This document shows, piece by piece, positions 54,887 through 64,000 of a stretch of DNA of 64,000 bases. This DNA comes from Selaginella moellendorffii (taxonomy: Eukaryota; Streptophyta; Lycopodiopsida; Selaginellales; Selaginellaceae), in assembly GCF_000143415.4 (NCBI RefSeq), contig NW_003314349.1:386077-450076 (forward strand). Reading direction: 5' to 3'. A model generated the notes under the pieces. The model did not search any database, had not been told where the DNA came from, and saw only the letters and a list, made by a program, of their open reading frames with translations. The position numbers and the translations under genes are program-made. Numbering within the stretch: position 1 is the first letter of the stretch; every line of letters begins with the position of its first letter.

Positions 54887-55774
54887 ATGGATCTCCAGCT
54901 CCCGGATGGAATTCCTCACAGGTAAAGCTCCTCTCAGCTGGATTCTCAGTGCCAAATCCAAGATGTAGGATCCCCAAAGAGGAATCGGATGAAACCCCAG
55001 ATGATGTCTCATCCTCTTGCATTTCCAGTGGCAACGGAAGCATCTGCCACTCTTTCCAGGTCTGGGATTCCTCTCTCTCGCGATCTCTCTTGACACATTT
55101 TTATTTTTCTTTCGCCCTTAGCGAATGAGTGTGCCCAAAACACCATGGGTTTCGTTTGTAAGAGTTCTTAAAGTGCTTAAGGAGAAGCTATCGTTCCAGG
55201 ATTTCATTTATCTGGTGGAGCAGTACACAGTCTTTAAGGCAAGCCTCTTTTTTTTTTTCTAGTTATTTTTCATTTTTTCTTTTTTGGTTCTTGATCTAAC
55301 ACGAAGCAATCTTTTTTTGCAGCAAGGGAAGATTTCTCGTAACACACTCGTGCGTGTTTTCAAAGACATTGTAGGCGAGCAAACGCTGAAAGAGATGGTC
55401 ATTAGCATGCAACCGGAGGTAATTTTCATCTATCTTTGCAAGAACAACGCAAAAAAAATTCACATTTTTTGGTTATAGGTGTTGCAGGCCCAAAAGAGCC
55501 TCTTACGATCCGTCAAGTCGTTTGCAAAGCACACCCGCGGTATGTGTAAGCCTTTCTCTCGATCCAGCTTACTTGACTGCTTGATGCAAGTATCGACAGT
55601 AAGTTCTTGTGTCTCAATATGGTTCTTGAGACTGACTAACATCCAGATATGGCGTTGAATCCAAAAGGACTTGATCCAAAAGCCACTCTCGACACCATTG
55701 AACTGGATGTCGAGGTGGAGAGGGATTCTCATCCGAGGCTTTTGCTTACATTACCAAGTTTCTTTTGGCGATGA
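54887..55774 (+). CDS. Small RST-domain protein (RCD1-SRO-TAF4 domain)
   Basis: Predicted 155 residues from six exons: 54887-54921, 55029-55059, 55122-55238, 55323-55418, 55479-55539 and 55647-55774. Intron 3 has a GC-AG border (AAG/GCAAGC ... TTTGCAG); the others are GT-AG. The core, RMSVPKTPWVSFVRVLKVLK, EKLSFQDFIYLVEQYTVFKQ and GKISRNTLVRVFKDIVGEQT, fits the RST domain: P-W.SF..L...L, Y..FK.GKIS...LV...K.IVG. RST is a helical module in RCD1/SRO proteins and TAF4 that binds transcription factors. No WWE, PARP-like or TAF4 histone-fold part is seen. The tail is DMALNPKGLDPKATLDTIEL and ends LTLPSFFWR. An alternative last exon (about 56046-56140, DKCSLEPELETSSDTT) is possible. Exons 1-2 are the least certain. 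Confidence 0.7.
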
Positions 55775-56888
55775 AGGCAAGCTCGCATTGTCTAGCCATT
55801 TGAAGGAGGTGTGAAGTCAAAAGGTTTTGTGAAAGAGGAGGGGTTTCCAGTTTCCTGTGGAGTGATGATGAGACAGCCTTTCTCGTGATGGAGGTTGGTA
55901 TTTATATGCAAGAAATGGCCTCCGTGAGTGAGATCATGGACCAAAAAGAAGTTCTCTCTTCTTTTTTTTTTTTCGTTTCACTTTGCTGCCTGCGAAGCAA
56001 TCTTCACTGATGGTTTGATTTTGTTTCTTTGTTTCCTATTTTCAGGTGACAAATGCAGTCTGGAACCTGAACTTGAGACAAGCAGTGACACCACAAAGCA
56101 GAGCAATTTGTCGATAATGCTGAAAACCAAGAAGGCCTGAGTTCCCAAGTGTTATTCTGTACACAAGTAGAGTTACGACAGGAGCTGGAAATGAAGCTCA
56201 ATATGTTGTTAAGCTTTCCTTCTAACTTGGAATGCATTTTAGTTTCTTCCATGATCAAAGTTCATGATGCCGAGTTTTCAGATGTGCTGATCAGGTGGAA
56301 ACATCATCAAGAAAATTCCGCTTTAGAGATCGTTTCAGTCCGGAATCCCATCAACCTGGCATATTTCTGGATCTGGTGACAGAGACAAGAGACCTGTCCT
56401 TGCCTCCTCCTCATTCTCCTGCTTGGATTCTCCAAGTTCATCTTTGATGATGCGGTTCTCGGACTAAGTTTCATGCTAGCTTCGATCCTCGACTGGACAA
56501 GAAGAAAAATCAAGCGGCTTTGTAAAAGTTCCTCTTTGCTACCTTGTGACACCGAGTCCTCTCTCCTAAACCAACAAGAACAGGGAAGCAAGGGAATTTC
56601 ACGAAGAAATGCCTCTCATCTCTGTTGGATGGACAGACACGTAATTGCCGATGCAAAGGGCTCTTCTCCAGTGCTTTGCTTGCATTACTGCAAAAAGATC
56701 CATTCAGCCGAAATCCTTTCTCAACGCTCTCCATCTATCCAAGAGTGAACATCTCATATGCTCCAGCACTTGGCATGCATTCCACTGTCGCCGTTGAATT
56801 CCTGCCTCATCGAGAGCAATTGTCTTTTATTGAAAATTGAGAATTCGCATCAATCAATTCTGAGAGGGTGTTCAACCAGACAAAAAGG
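55775..56888. other. RST gene 3' flank, no second gene recognised
   Basis: A plus frame ending at 56140 follows a good acceptor (TTTTCAG/GTGACAAATG) and may be an alternative terminal exon. Frames at 56149-56379 and 56473-56748 have no recognisable domain. The sequence is moderately GC-rich and could be a long 3' UTR or a decayed gene. Confidence 0.35.
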
Positions 56889-57879
56889 TCACAGTCGGAG
56901 TAAGATAATTAGGAATAAGTTTAGCTGAAGCCTCATAAAAATGTTGAGTGAAATGAGTACCATCAAACCATTATTCACTTGGATTCTCACATACAGTACC
57001 ACTAGTTTGTCCACAACCACATAATATAGAATTATTACAATGAAAATCACCACCAGGAACACCACAACAAGATTCTTTATAAGTTTTGAATCCATAGCTA
57101 TCCATATTTTGAATTATTTTCATTGCTTGCAGAAAACCTCAATATCATCATTTTGATTATTAATATAATTTACCATACTTAATAGTTTCTTATTAAATAA
57201 GTTAATAACATTAGTAGTTTCAATAACACATCCAAACTTGTCATAATGCATATCAGTAGCATTTGAAAATAGTTGTAAATAACTTAAAGCACAATCAAAA
57301 CGAGGAAGATTCATTATTAGAAAATATTTTGCATCAGAATTATATATATATATCCAAAATATTAGATTTAATACCCTTAATCACAGATGGAATTGTAATA
57401 TTTAATACATATGCAAAATCTGGCATACCATAACCAAGATCATTACCACCAATCTCAATATAATAAAGTGCTTTTTCATATAATATTTTCTTATCATCTT
57501 GATGATCTTTAACTTGTTATTTATGCCATATAAATTCTGAAATTTAAACAGATAATATATGAGGAGTACCAAAAGTATTATCATAAACATTAGCTAGATG
57601 ACCAGTTGCTCCAGCATAACCGAAATTCAAACTTGTAAAATAAGTACCATTATAAGTTAGACTTGGAAGCTCAATATCACCAAGTTTAAGATTGCGAGCT
57701 AAAATCACTATATCTTCTCCAAGTGTTACTCCATACGGTAAATTTCCAGAAAGACTATATTGATGTCCTGCTAATGTTTCAAGATTTGGATGTATTTGCT
57801 TTTCAAAATTACGAGCATCACCACAGATCACTAGCAAACCAAAAAGAATTAAAAAGAGAAGACTAAAAGCCATAGACAC
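56889..57879 (-). pseudogene. GDSL esterase/lipase pseudogene, AT-rich
   Basis: Starts MSMAFSLLFLILFGLLVICG, a signal peptide, followed by QIHPNLETLAGHQYSLSGNL and PYGVTLGEDIVILARNLKLG, then PSLTYNGTYFTSLNFGYAGA. The FGDS block with the nucleophilic Ser is absent. Exon 2 (after TTTCAG at about 57543) has an in-frame TAA in FIWHK*QVKDHQ, then ILYEKALYYIEIGGNDLGYG (block III), KYFLIMNLPRFDCALSYLQL and, after a frameshift near 57133, YGFKTYKESCCGVPGGDFHC. A second TAA precedes the catalytic block V, WFDGTHFTQHFYEASAKLI. Two stops, a frameshift and a lost nucleophile block make it a pseudogene. It is much more AT-rich than neighbouring genes. Confidence 0.85.
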
Positions 57880-58225
57880 AAACCAAAGATTACAAAATGA
57901 TGTGATAATAAAATTAAGTTTAGTGTTCTTTTTATGTTTCAGTTATTTCTAGTAAAATTTAATTAAAAAAGCCTTAAAGCTATTCTTTGTTCGTCCAAAA
58001 AATCTAATCCTGATTATTAAAGGTATGAATTCTGAGACAAGCATATCGAGAGAGCTGCTGCAAGTGAAAATGCATCATATCTCCTAGAACGTCGTTGAAT
58101 TTGAAGGACTAGTCAAACAATGTTACATTTAGTCGCTGGAAACATCAAGAACGGATACCAAGCTAAAATTTCTACATTTTTCTCATATTTGTAGAAAAAA
58201 CTTTATTTCCAAGGGAAGAACACAA
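57880..58225. other. Intergenic, no gene
   Basis: AT-rich leader region of the GDSL pseudogene and 3' flank of the proline-rich protein gene. No feature of note. Confidence 0.5.
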
Positions 58226-58839
58226 CTAACATTTACCTTTCTTACATGGAGGTGGTGGAGGTGGTGGTGATCGTGTTGGCGGCGGGGGTGGCGGTGATCG
58301 TGTCGGCGGCGGGGGTGGCGGTGATCGTGTTGGCGGCAGGGGTGGTGGTGATCGTCTCGGGGGCGGGGGTGGCGGTGACCGTGTCGGCGGCGGGGGTGGC
58401 GGTGATCGTCTAGGCGGTGGTGGTGGCGGTGATCGTCTAGGCGGCAAGTTGCAATCCACCAGAGGGAGAATTCCAAACGAGAGGACTGTTGATGGGCCAC
58501 AAACAGTAGTGTTCTTGGTGAGAATTGTGGAACCGTTTATGGACATGGAACAGGCAGCTCCAAAGAATGTGATTCCAGGCTCCTCTGTGAAAATAAAGCT
58601 GCCCAAAACAAAAATTTTCTTATCATCCATCTCACAAGACAAGAGATTTGTTCTCACTTATATCCAAAGACAGGAAGAACAGGAAAGCATTGTGCTGGAG
58701 TTGAGAAATTTGTCAGCACTGTGGTGCATGTTGGGTCTCCATAGATTTCATACGTGCTAGCAGCAGCCAAACCAGTAGATATTGCAAGAAACAAGGTGAT
58801 AAAAGTGCTCCATGTTGCCATCTCTTCTTTTCTACTCAA
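58226..58839 (-). CDS. Secreted protein with extensin-like proline-rich tail
   Basis: Two exons joined by a roughly 53-nt GT-AG intron (GTGAGAAC...TTGGGCAG, about 58609-58661), splitting the codon after VFGY. The signal peptide is in MATWSTFITLFLAISTGLAA. The globular part has STYEIYGDPTCTTVLTNFS, TPAQCFPVLPVFGY, FIFTEEPGITFFGAACSMSI, NGSTILTKNTTVCGPSTVLS and FGILPLVDCNLPP: several Cys and N-glycosylation sequons. The C-terminal tail repeats (R/T)SPPPPPP in about seven units, a hydroxyproline-rich wall motif, and ends CKKGKC. It is paralogous to the gene at 59119-59478, which lacks the tail. A TATA-like TATAAAAA lies at about 58868-58875 on minus. The start could be 58839 or the second Met at 58821. 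Family not recognised; cell-wall location is inferred. Confidence 0.8.
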
Positions 58840-59118
58840 TGCTAAGAATGAGGTCTTTTTAAGAGGTTTTTATAGCTGGAAACTTTGAGACTGGTCTAGC
58901 TACAAGCTTAAATTTTCCTTCTTGATTTGATGCTATGATGCACCTAGAACAAGCAACTAGTTGATTTGATTAAAAACAATTATTGGTGATCACTTCCTTT
59001 CCACAAACAATCGTCAAGATTGTTGGTTAACCTTGCAAGATTGGATCTTATCATTTTGTGCATATATAAGTTTCCCAGAGCACAAACAACAGTGATCTTC
59101 ATCTCATTGTCTTTAAAG
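58840..59118. promoter_or_regulatory. Divergent promoter between the two secreted paralogues
   Basis: 279 bp between head-to-head start codons. TATA-like elements point both ways: CTATAAAAACC on minus (about 58868-58877) and GCATATATAAGTT on plus (about 59059-59071), each at a reasonable distance from its gene. Coordinated expression is plausible but not shown. Confidence 0.6.
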
Positions 59119-59478
59119 ATGTCAAAGAGGTCTTCCCTGTTTCCAACGCTGCTCATGCTTGTAATCTTCTCATTTGGCTACATTGCAATGGTCAAGAGCG
59201 AGAGCTATTTCAAGATCTATCTAGCACCTGGAGCTTGTAACTTGGATCTAAACACCGCCACCAATTTCTCCCAGCCTGCACAGTGCTTCCCAGCATCACC
59301 AGTGTTTGGCTACAAGTTTATATTTGACAAGGAGCCAGGGATCCTCTACTCCACACTGGCTTGCTCTTTTGGCAATGGAAGTAGCGTGCTCACACAAACC
59401 ACAACGGAATGTAATCCCATAGCAAACACCACCCTTGCATTTGGAATTATCCCACTCTCTAGCTGCAGAGCTGTGTAA
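59119..59478 (+). CDS. Small secreted protein, paralogue of the proline-rich gene
   Basis: 119 residues, uninterrupted. The signal peptide is MSKRSSLFPTLLMLVIFSFG. The mature part is SESYFKIYLAPGACNLDLNT, NFSQPAQCFPASPVFGYKFI, FDKEPGILYSTLACSFGNGS, SVLTQTTTECNPIANTTLAF and GIIPLSSCRAV. The pattern Y.IY..P.C, NFS.PAQCFP..PVFGY.FIF..EPGI and FGI(L/I)PL..C is shared with 58226-58839, so the two genes are clear paralogues. This copy has no intron in the coding part and no proline-rich tail. I chose 59119 over the upstream ATG at 59020 because it follows the TATA box by about 50 nt and starts the signal peptide. Function unknown. Confidence 0.8.
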   Translation: MSKRSSLFPTLLMLVIFSFGYIAMVKSESYFKIYLAPGACNLDLNTATNFSQPAQCFPASPVFGYKFIFDKEPGILYSTLACSFGNGSSVLTQTTTECNPIANTTLAFGIIPLSSCRAV

Positions 59479-60285
59479 GTGTTCTCATCATAAAGTATCA
59501 ACGAATAAAAGCTTTAGAAAACCACTCCAAGAGATTTACAAGAGAAACCAGTGTGTGCTCTACCAAGAAATCAAAGCTTGTGAAGATTGTTTCGGAAAGA
59601 AATCTACAAAGAGTAAAGAGTTTTGTGCCAAGAGTAACTTCTTCTTTTTCTTCTTGGATTCGTTGATATGAAAGGTGCAATGCTTGGTGCGTGAAAGCTT
59701 GTGCTTTAATTCAAACAAAAGGCAGCCAGAGCGATCGGGTACGTTCCAATCGAGATTCCTTTTGGCCGATCCTCTCTCCAGGTGGATGATATTTTGTACC
59801 ATCTTTAATGGCGATGATCTTGTGAGAGCCAAGGACAAAGCGACTGGCGCTCTTCATGTCTTCCTCATGCCCCCACCACACCCCTGCCAGCCACCAAGCA
59901 TTCCAAGTGTGTGCTGATGGCCCTCCAAGATTCCGGGCTCTAGAAGTACTTCCATTCACTTGCTCACTCCCAAAATTCTCGACTTGGGCGATCTCTCGGC
60001 GATCCGGCAAGAGCCCACTACGAATCCCCGCCCCCCTCGACGTGGGCTCACTCGATTCCATCCCAGTTTAGCTTCATGGATGCAATTCTGGAGCTAAAGC
60101 GTGCAACGAGTGGCAAGAGAAGCGTGCTCGATTGCGGCGCTTGGGCGCCCTCTCCCGGCGATTCTCGCCGATCCCGACGTGGGTCGGATCGATCCCATCG
60201 ATTCCTCTTGGATCGACTCGGTCAAATGCCAAGAATATAGGAGGAGCTCGATTGGACCTCCAATTCCGGATCTAGGGCGGGCGCG
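59479..60285. other. Upstream region of phospholipase D
   Basis: Contains no frame with family motifs on plus. A 116-codon minus frame (59711-60061) lacks recognisable domains. The last roughly 200 bp is GC-rich and is probably PLD leader. Confidence 0.5.
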
Positions 60286-63200
60286 ATGGGCGACCAGATC
60301 CGCGATGACGACGGCAAGCCGCTGGGATGGAGCATTCCCGCGCACCCGGACGAGGGAGACGGCGCGATCAACTCCCGGGCAGTGCGATTCAAGGACGCGG
60401 GCACCAGCGATGGCGAATTCGAGGTAAAGCACGAGAATGTGGAGCAGCACCACCAAGAACAGCAACGCCCACCCGCCGGCGGTGGCGATCACTTCCCCTC
60501 CTTCCCTTCCAGCGATCTGGGCAAGATGGAGGACGTCTCCCTTGGCGCCAGCTCCCCGAAGGTCTGCCTCCTCTACGGCACGGTGGAGCTGGAGATCATC
60601 GAGGCCAAGTCGCTGCCCAACATGGATTGGTTCTCGGAGAGGGCCAGCCAGTGCTTCTCCATCCTGGGCGGCCTCCAGACAATGTGTGCCAAGCCCAAGG
60701 ACAAGCTCGCCCACCATCGCCACAAGATCACGAGCGATCCATACGTGGTTTTCAGCCTGGGCGACGCCATCCTCGCCAAGACCAAGGTGATCAGCAACAG
60801 CCAAATTCCACACTGGGGCGAGCGCTTCCAGCTCCACGTCGCTCACTCGGTCCCCGAGGTGTTGCTCACGGTCAAAGACAACGATGTGTTTGGCGCGCAA
60901 GTGATCGGCGGCGTCAAGATCCCGGCTCACCGCATCGCCAGCGGCCCCGCGATCGTGGAGACGTGGTTTGACGTCGTTGGATCGGGTAAGGAAGGCGCGC
61001 AGCTCAAGATCTCGATCAAGTATACTCCAGTGGAGCAAGACAAGAACTACCAGCACGGAGTTGGAGCCGAGGGCGCGGTTCCTCGGACTTACTTCCCGCT
61101 TCGCAAGGGCTGCTCGGTCAAGCTCTACCAGGACGCGCACTGCCCGGACGGTGGTCTTCCGGAGATCACGCTCGAGGGTGGCGGAGCTTACGAGCATGGC
61201 AAGTGCTGGGAGGATATCTGCCAGGCCATTCTCGAGGCTCACCACCTTGTGTATATCGCGGGCTGGTCGGTCTTCCACAAGGTGAAGATCGTCCGGGAGC
61301 CTGAGAATCACAAGAAGTTTAGCAATGACATCGCGAATCTCACACTCGGGGAGCTGCTCAAGAGGAAGGCCGCCGAGGGAGTTCGCGTGTTGCTGCTGGT
61401 GTGGGACGATAAGACCTCGCATCACACTCCGTTGTTCACGACGGTAAGAAAGAAAAATCTCTTCTTTTCTTCTTCTTCTTCTTTGTTCTTGCGAGATTGC
61501 TGGAAGTTAACATCGCTGTGAGTTGCAGAAAGGAGTGATGGCTACCTATGACGAGGAGACGAAGAAGTTCTTCCGGCACTCGGCGGTGCGATGCGTGCTC
61601 TCCCCTCGCTATGGCGATTCCAAAATGAGTTGGCTCAAGCAATGGGTGAGACTTCGCGGCTTTTCTCTTTTTCTTTCCTTTTGACTCTTCGTCTCGATCT
61701 TTTCCCAGGTTGTGGGAACGTTCTACACGCACCACCAAAAGCTCGTTATTGTCGACAGCCAAGGACGAGGAAACAATCGTAAGCTTACGTCTTTCATAGG
61801 TGGGCTGGACCTGGCGCAAGGACGATACGACACGCCTGAGCATCCGTTGTTCAAAACGCTTGGCAGCATCCACAGGGACGACTACCACAACCCGACTTTC
61901 ACTGTAAGCAAAAGAACACATCCTTCTTGACAGTAGTGTTAGCAGAAAAGCATACTTTTTTTGCTTCTTTGTTACTCGATGCTTACGTTGGTTGAGCTGG
62001 AAAACCAGGGAACGATCGATCATGGTGGTCCAAGGCAGCCGTGGCACGACCTCCACTGCCGGATAGACGGCCCGGCAGCGTACGACGTGCTGACAAACTT
62101 TGCTCAGCGCTGGAGAAAGGCCGCGACATGGCACGAGGATGCTATGATCGAGATCGACAGGATTTCCTGGATTCTCAGCCCAAACGATGGCGACCAGGCC
62201 TTGATGGTCACGGAGCTGGACGATCCTGAAACATGGAACGTCCAAGTAAGTGAAAAAGAAAAGGCTTTAGAGAAAGAACGAACTTACACTTCGTGTGATG
62301 CAGGTGTTTCGCTCCATCGACTCTGGATCCGTGAAAGGATTTCCAAAAGAACCAGCAGACTGCCAGAAGCAAAACTTGGTGACGCTCAAAAACGTTGCCA
62401 TCGACACGAGCATCCACACGGCGTACGTGGAGCGCATTCGCTCGGCCCAGCACTTTATCTACATCGAGAACCAGTACTTCCTGGGCTCGTCGTATGCCTG
62501 GCCAGACTATAAGAAGGGTGACGCGACTCATATGATCCCCATGGAGCTCGCTCTCAAGGTGGCCTCCAAGATCAGAAGCGGCGACCCGTTCGCCGTCTAC
62601 GTTGTCATTCCAATGTGGCCGGAGGGCGTCCCTGACAGTGCCACCGTCCAGGAAATCCTCTACTTCCAGGTAAAACAATCCCATTCTCGAGTGTTCTTCA
62701 CGTTGTCACTGACTTGGATGCTGGATCAGAGCCAAACGATGAAGATGATGTATAAGATCATCGCACAGGCCTTGAACGAAGTTGGCAGTGGCAACCATCC
62801 CACGGACTATCTCAACTTCTACTGCCTTGCAAACCGGGAGGAGCGAAGCGAACCAGGAACCATGGCACCAGCCGAGAAATCCACACAGGTAACACTTCTT
62901 TCTTCCCCGAAAAACTCTTGAGAACTTTGCGCCTCCTCGTCCAGTGGTACGCTCAAAAGTACAAGCGCTTCATGATCTACATCCACTCCAAAGGAATGAT
63001 CGTCGACGACGAGTACGTGATCATCGGCTCGGCCAACATCAACCAGCGTTCCATGGACGGTTCCAGGGACACCGAGCTTGCCATGGGAGCTTATCAGCCC
63101 CACTATACTTGGGCTCACAAGAAACACTCCCATCCTTTCGGCCAGGTAGCTTTGAAGTTCTTTCTCATTGCTTGCTTGTCACTGCAACGCTCCCTGTTCC

Positions 63201-63528
63201 TCCTGTTCTTCTTGTATTCTCTGTCCAGGTTTATGGATACCGAGCTTCTCTCTGGGCCGAGCACCTTGGAGACTTCGATCCAGCTTTGTTCAACGATCCC
63301 TCTGATATAAGATGCGTCCACAAAGTGAACGAGATTGCTCAAGGTAACTGGAAGCAGTTTGTGTCCGAGGAGCCGTCCGACATGAAGGGCCACCTTATGA
63401 GCTATCCCATGAGCGTCCAGGTGAACGGCGAGATCAAGCCCATCGCCGGCAACGAGAGCTTTCCCGACGTTGCTGGTCAAGTTCTCGGCCAGCACTCCAT
63501 CAACTTGCCCGACAACTTGACTGGATGA
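60286..63528 (+). CDS. Phospholipase D, C2 type (delta/beta-like)
   Basis: Hydrolyses phosphatidylcholine or ethanolamine to phosphatidic acid at membranes, usually Ca-dependent. Eight exons read cleanly: 60286-61443, 61529-61645, 61709-61903, 62009-62245, 62304-62669, 62730-62888, 62945-63145 and 63229-63528, about 910 residues. An N-terminal extension of about 95 residues (charged, Gly/Pro/His-rich) precedes the C2 domain: [60 protein letters not shown] and [20 protein letters not shown]. First [15 protein letters not shown], then [13 protein letters not shown]. Second [23 protein letters not shown] and [24 protein letters not shown] and the [10 protein letters not shown] tail are typical. 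Both catalytic His-Lys-Asp triads are intact. C2 position and exon number point to delta or beta/gamma rather than PX-PH type. Converges with the next gene. Confidence 0.95.
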
Positions 63529-63659
63529 GAAACTGGTCTCAAATGTGAAACATTTTTGTGAATAGCTTGTACCGTTCGACGACTTCTTTTGATTTCTTTC
63601 CTGTACTGAAATGTTGCACAGCTGCCATGTCATACAAATACACAACTTTAGAAAACGTC

Positions 63660-64000
63660 TCACGACTTGGCCGTTGATGTGATCTCAGGAACTACTCCAG
63701 CGCAGTCGTCGCTGCTTCCGGAATCTCTACTTTTCGTGCTCTGGATGGAGCACACAAGATAGAAACTCGTAAGACTTACGCAAAAACTAGCGGGCTTACC
63801 TTTGCCGGTTGGCCTTGCAAATGCAAAGGCCTGGAGTTAAGATCAATCATGTGCGTGTCGCCCTTGGATTGATCGGCATCGCCGACGGCTATAGCAACGG
63901 CGGGAGCATCACTGTTGTTTGATTTCGTCAACGCGATCCTCTTAGTCGGGTGGTAATGGTTTTGTCCGCGGTGATCGTTTGATTGTACACCAGCATCTTC
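63660..64000 (-). CDS. 3' end of a gene with a DLNxxP motif (runs off the window)
   Basis: Two exons seen on minus: last exon 63660-63740 (STKSRDSGSSDDCAGVVPEI, TSTAKS, TGA at 63660-63662) and the end of the previous exon from 63800 to the window edge. They are separated by a 59-nt GT-AG intron (GTAAGC...ATCCAG). The upstream exon is open throughout: DAGVQSNDHRGQNHYHPTKR, IALTKSNNSDAPAVAIAVGD, ADQSKGDTHMIDLNSRPLHL and QGQPAK. MIDLNSRP fits the DLNxxP form of the plant EAR repression motif, which recruits co-repressors. This suggests a transcriptional regulator, but the DNA-binding part is outside the window and the family cannot be named. Confidence 0.65.

Noticed and set aside
58226-58460. 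Proline-repeat DNA as a simple minisatellite only
   Set aside because: The repeat is in frame with a spliced secreted protein that has a clear paralogue, ends in a specific CKKGKC tail, and has a TATA-driven start, so it is coding.
59711-60061. 116-codon minus frame upstream of PLD
   Set aside because: No recognisable domain, no paralogue in the window, and it covers the likely PLD leader on the other strand.
1-64000. CRISPR array, bacterial operon or phage features
   Set aside because: Introns, retroelements and plant gene families show a eukaryotic nuclear sequence; no regularly spaced short repeats were seen.

Overview
The window looks like nuclear DNA of a land plant, most likely a lycophyte such as Selaginella moellendorffii. 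This is an inference. It rests on plant-only gene families (EIN3-like factor, PPR protein, OSCA4-type channel, CYP88-like P450, C2-type phospholipase D, RST-domain protein), on very short GT-AG introns of about 50-120 nt, on tight gene spacing, and on repeats between gene islands. A 118-base run of N (45104-45221) marks an assembly gap.

Layout. (1) A left gene island at 0.3-5.5 kb holds FEN1 (minus), the succinate dehydrogenase iron-sulfur subunit SDH2 (plus, divergent from FEN1) and an intronless PPR protein (minus). (2) From 5.5 to 44.2 kb there is a repeat-rich interval with no intact gene that I can recognise. It contains a minus-strand Ty3/gypsy 3' end, a UDP-glycosyltransferase relic, two copies of one LINE family, a Penelope-like retroelement split by a hAT transposon with recognisable TIRs and target duplication, a second gypsy 3' end with chromodomain and LTR, a long inverted repeat, an unrecognised decayed Gln-rich reading frame, a nearly whole but heavily mutated third gypsy element, several tRNA-promoter-like (SINE-like) patches, and CCCTAAA telomere-like islands. 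(3) A right gene island at 44.2-64.0 kb holds the OSCA4-type channel, an EIN3/EIL transcription factor, a CYP88-like P450 and a nuclear-envelope NEMP/PNET2-like protein, all on minus. It continues with a small RST-domain protein (plus, divergent from NEMP), a GDSL lipase pseudogene (minus), a head-to-head pair of secreted paralogues (one with a proline-rich extensin-like tail), phospholipase D (plus), and the 3' end of a gene with a DLNxxP motif entering from the right edge (minus).

The genes do not form one pathway. Shared regulation is plausible only for the divergent pairs FEN1/SDH2, NEMP/RST and the two secreted paralogues. Exon boundaries were worked out by eye from splice signals and family conservation. 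Those of FEN1, SDH2, PLD and the RST gene are the most secure, and those of NEMP and the P450 are approximate.
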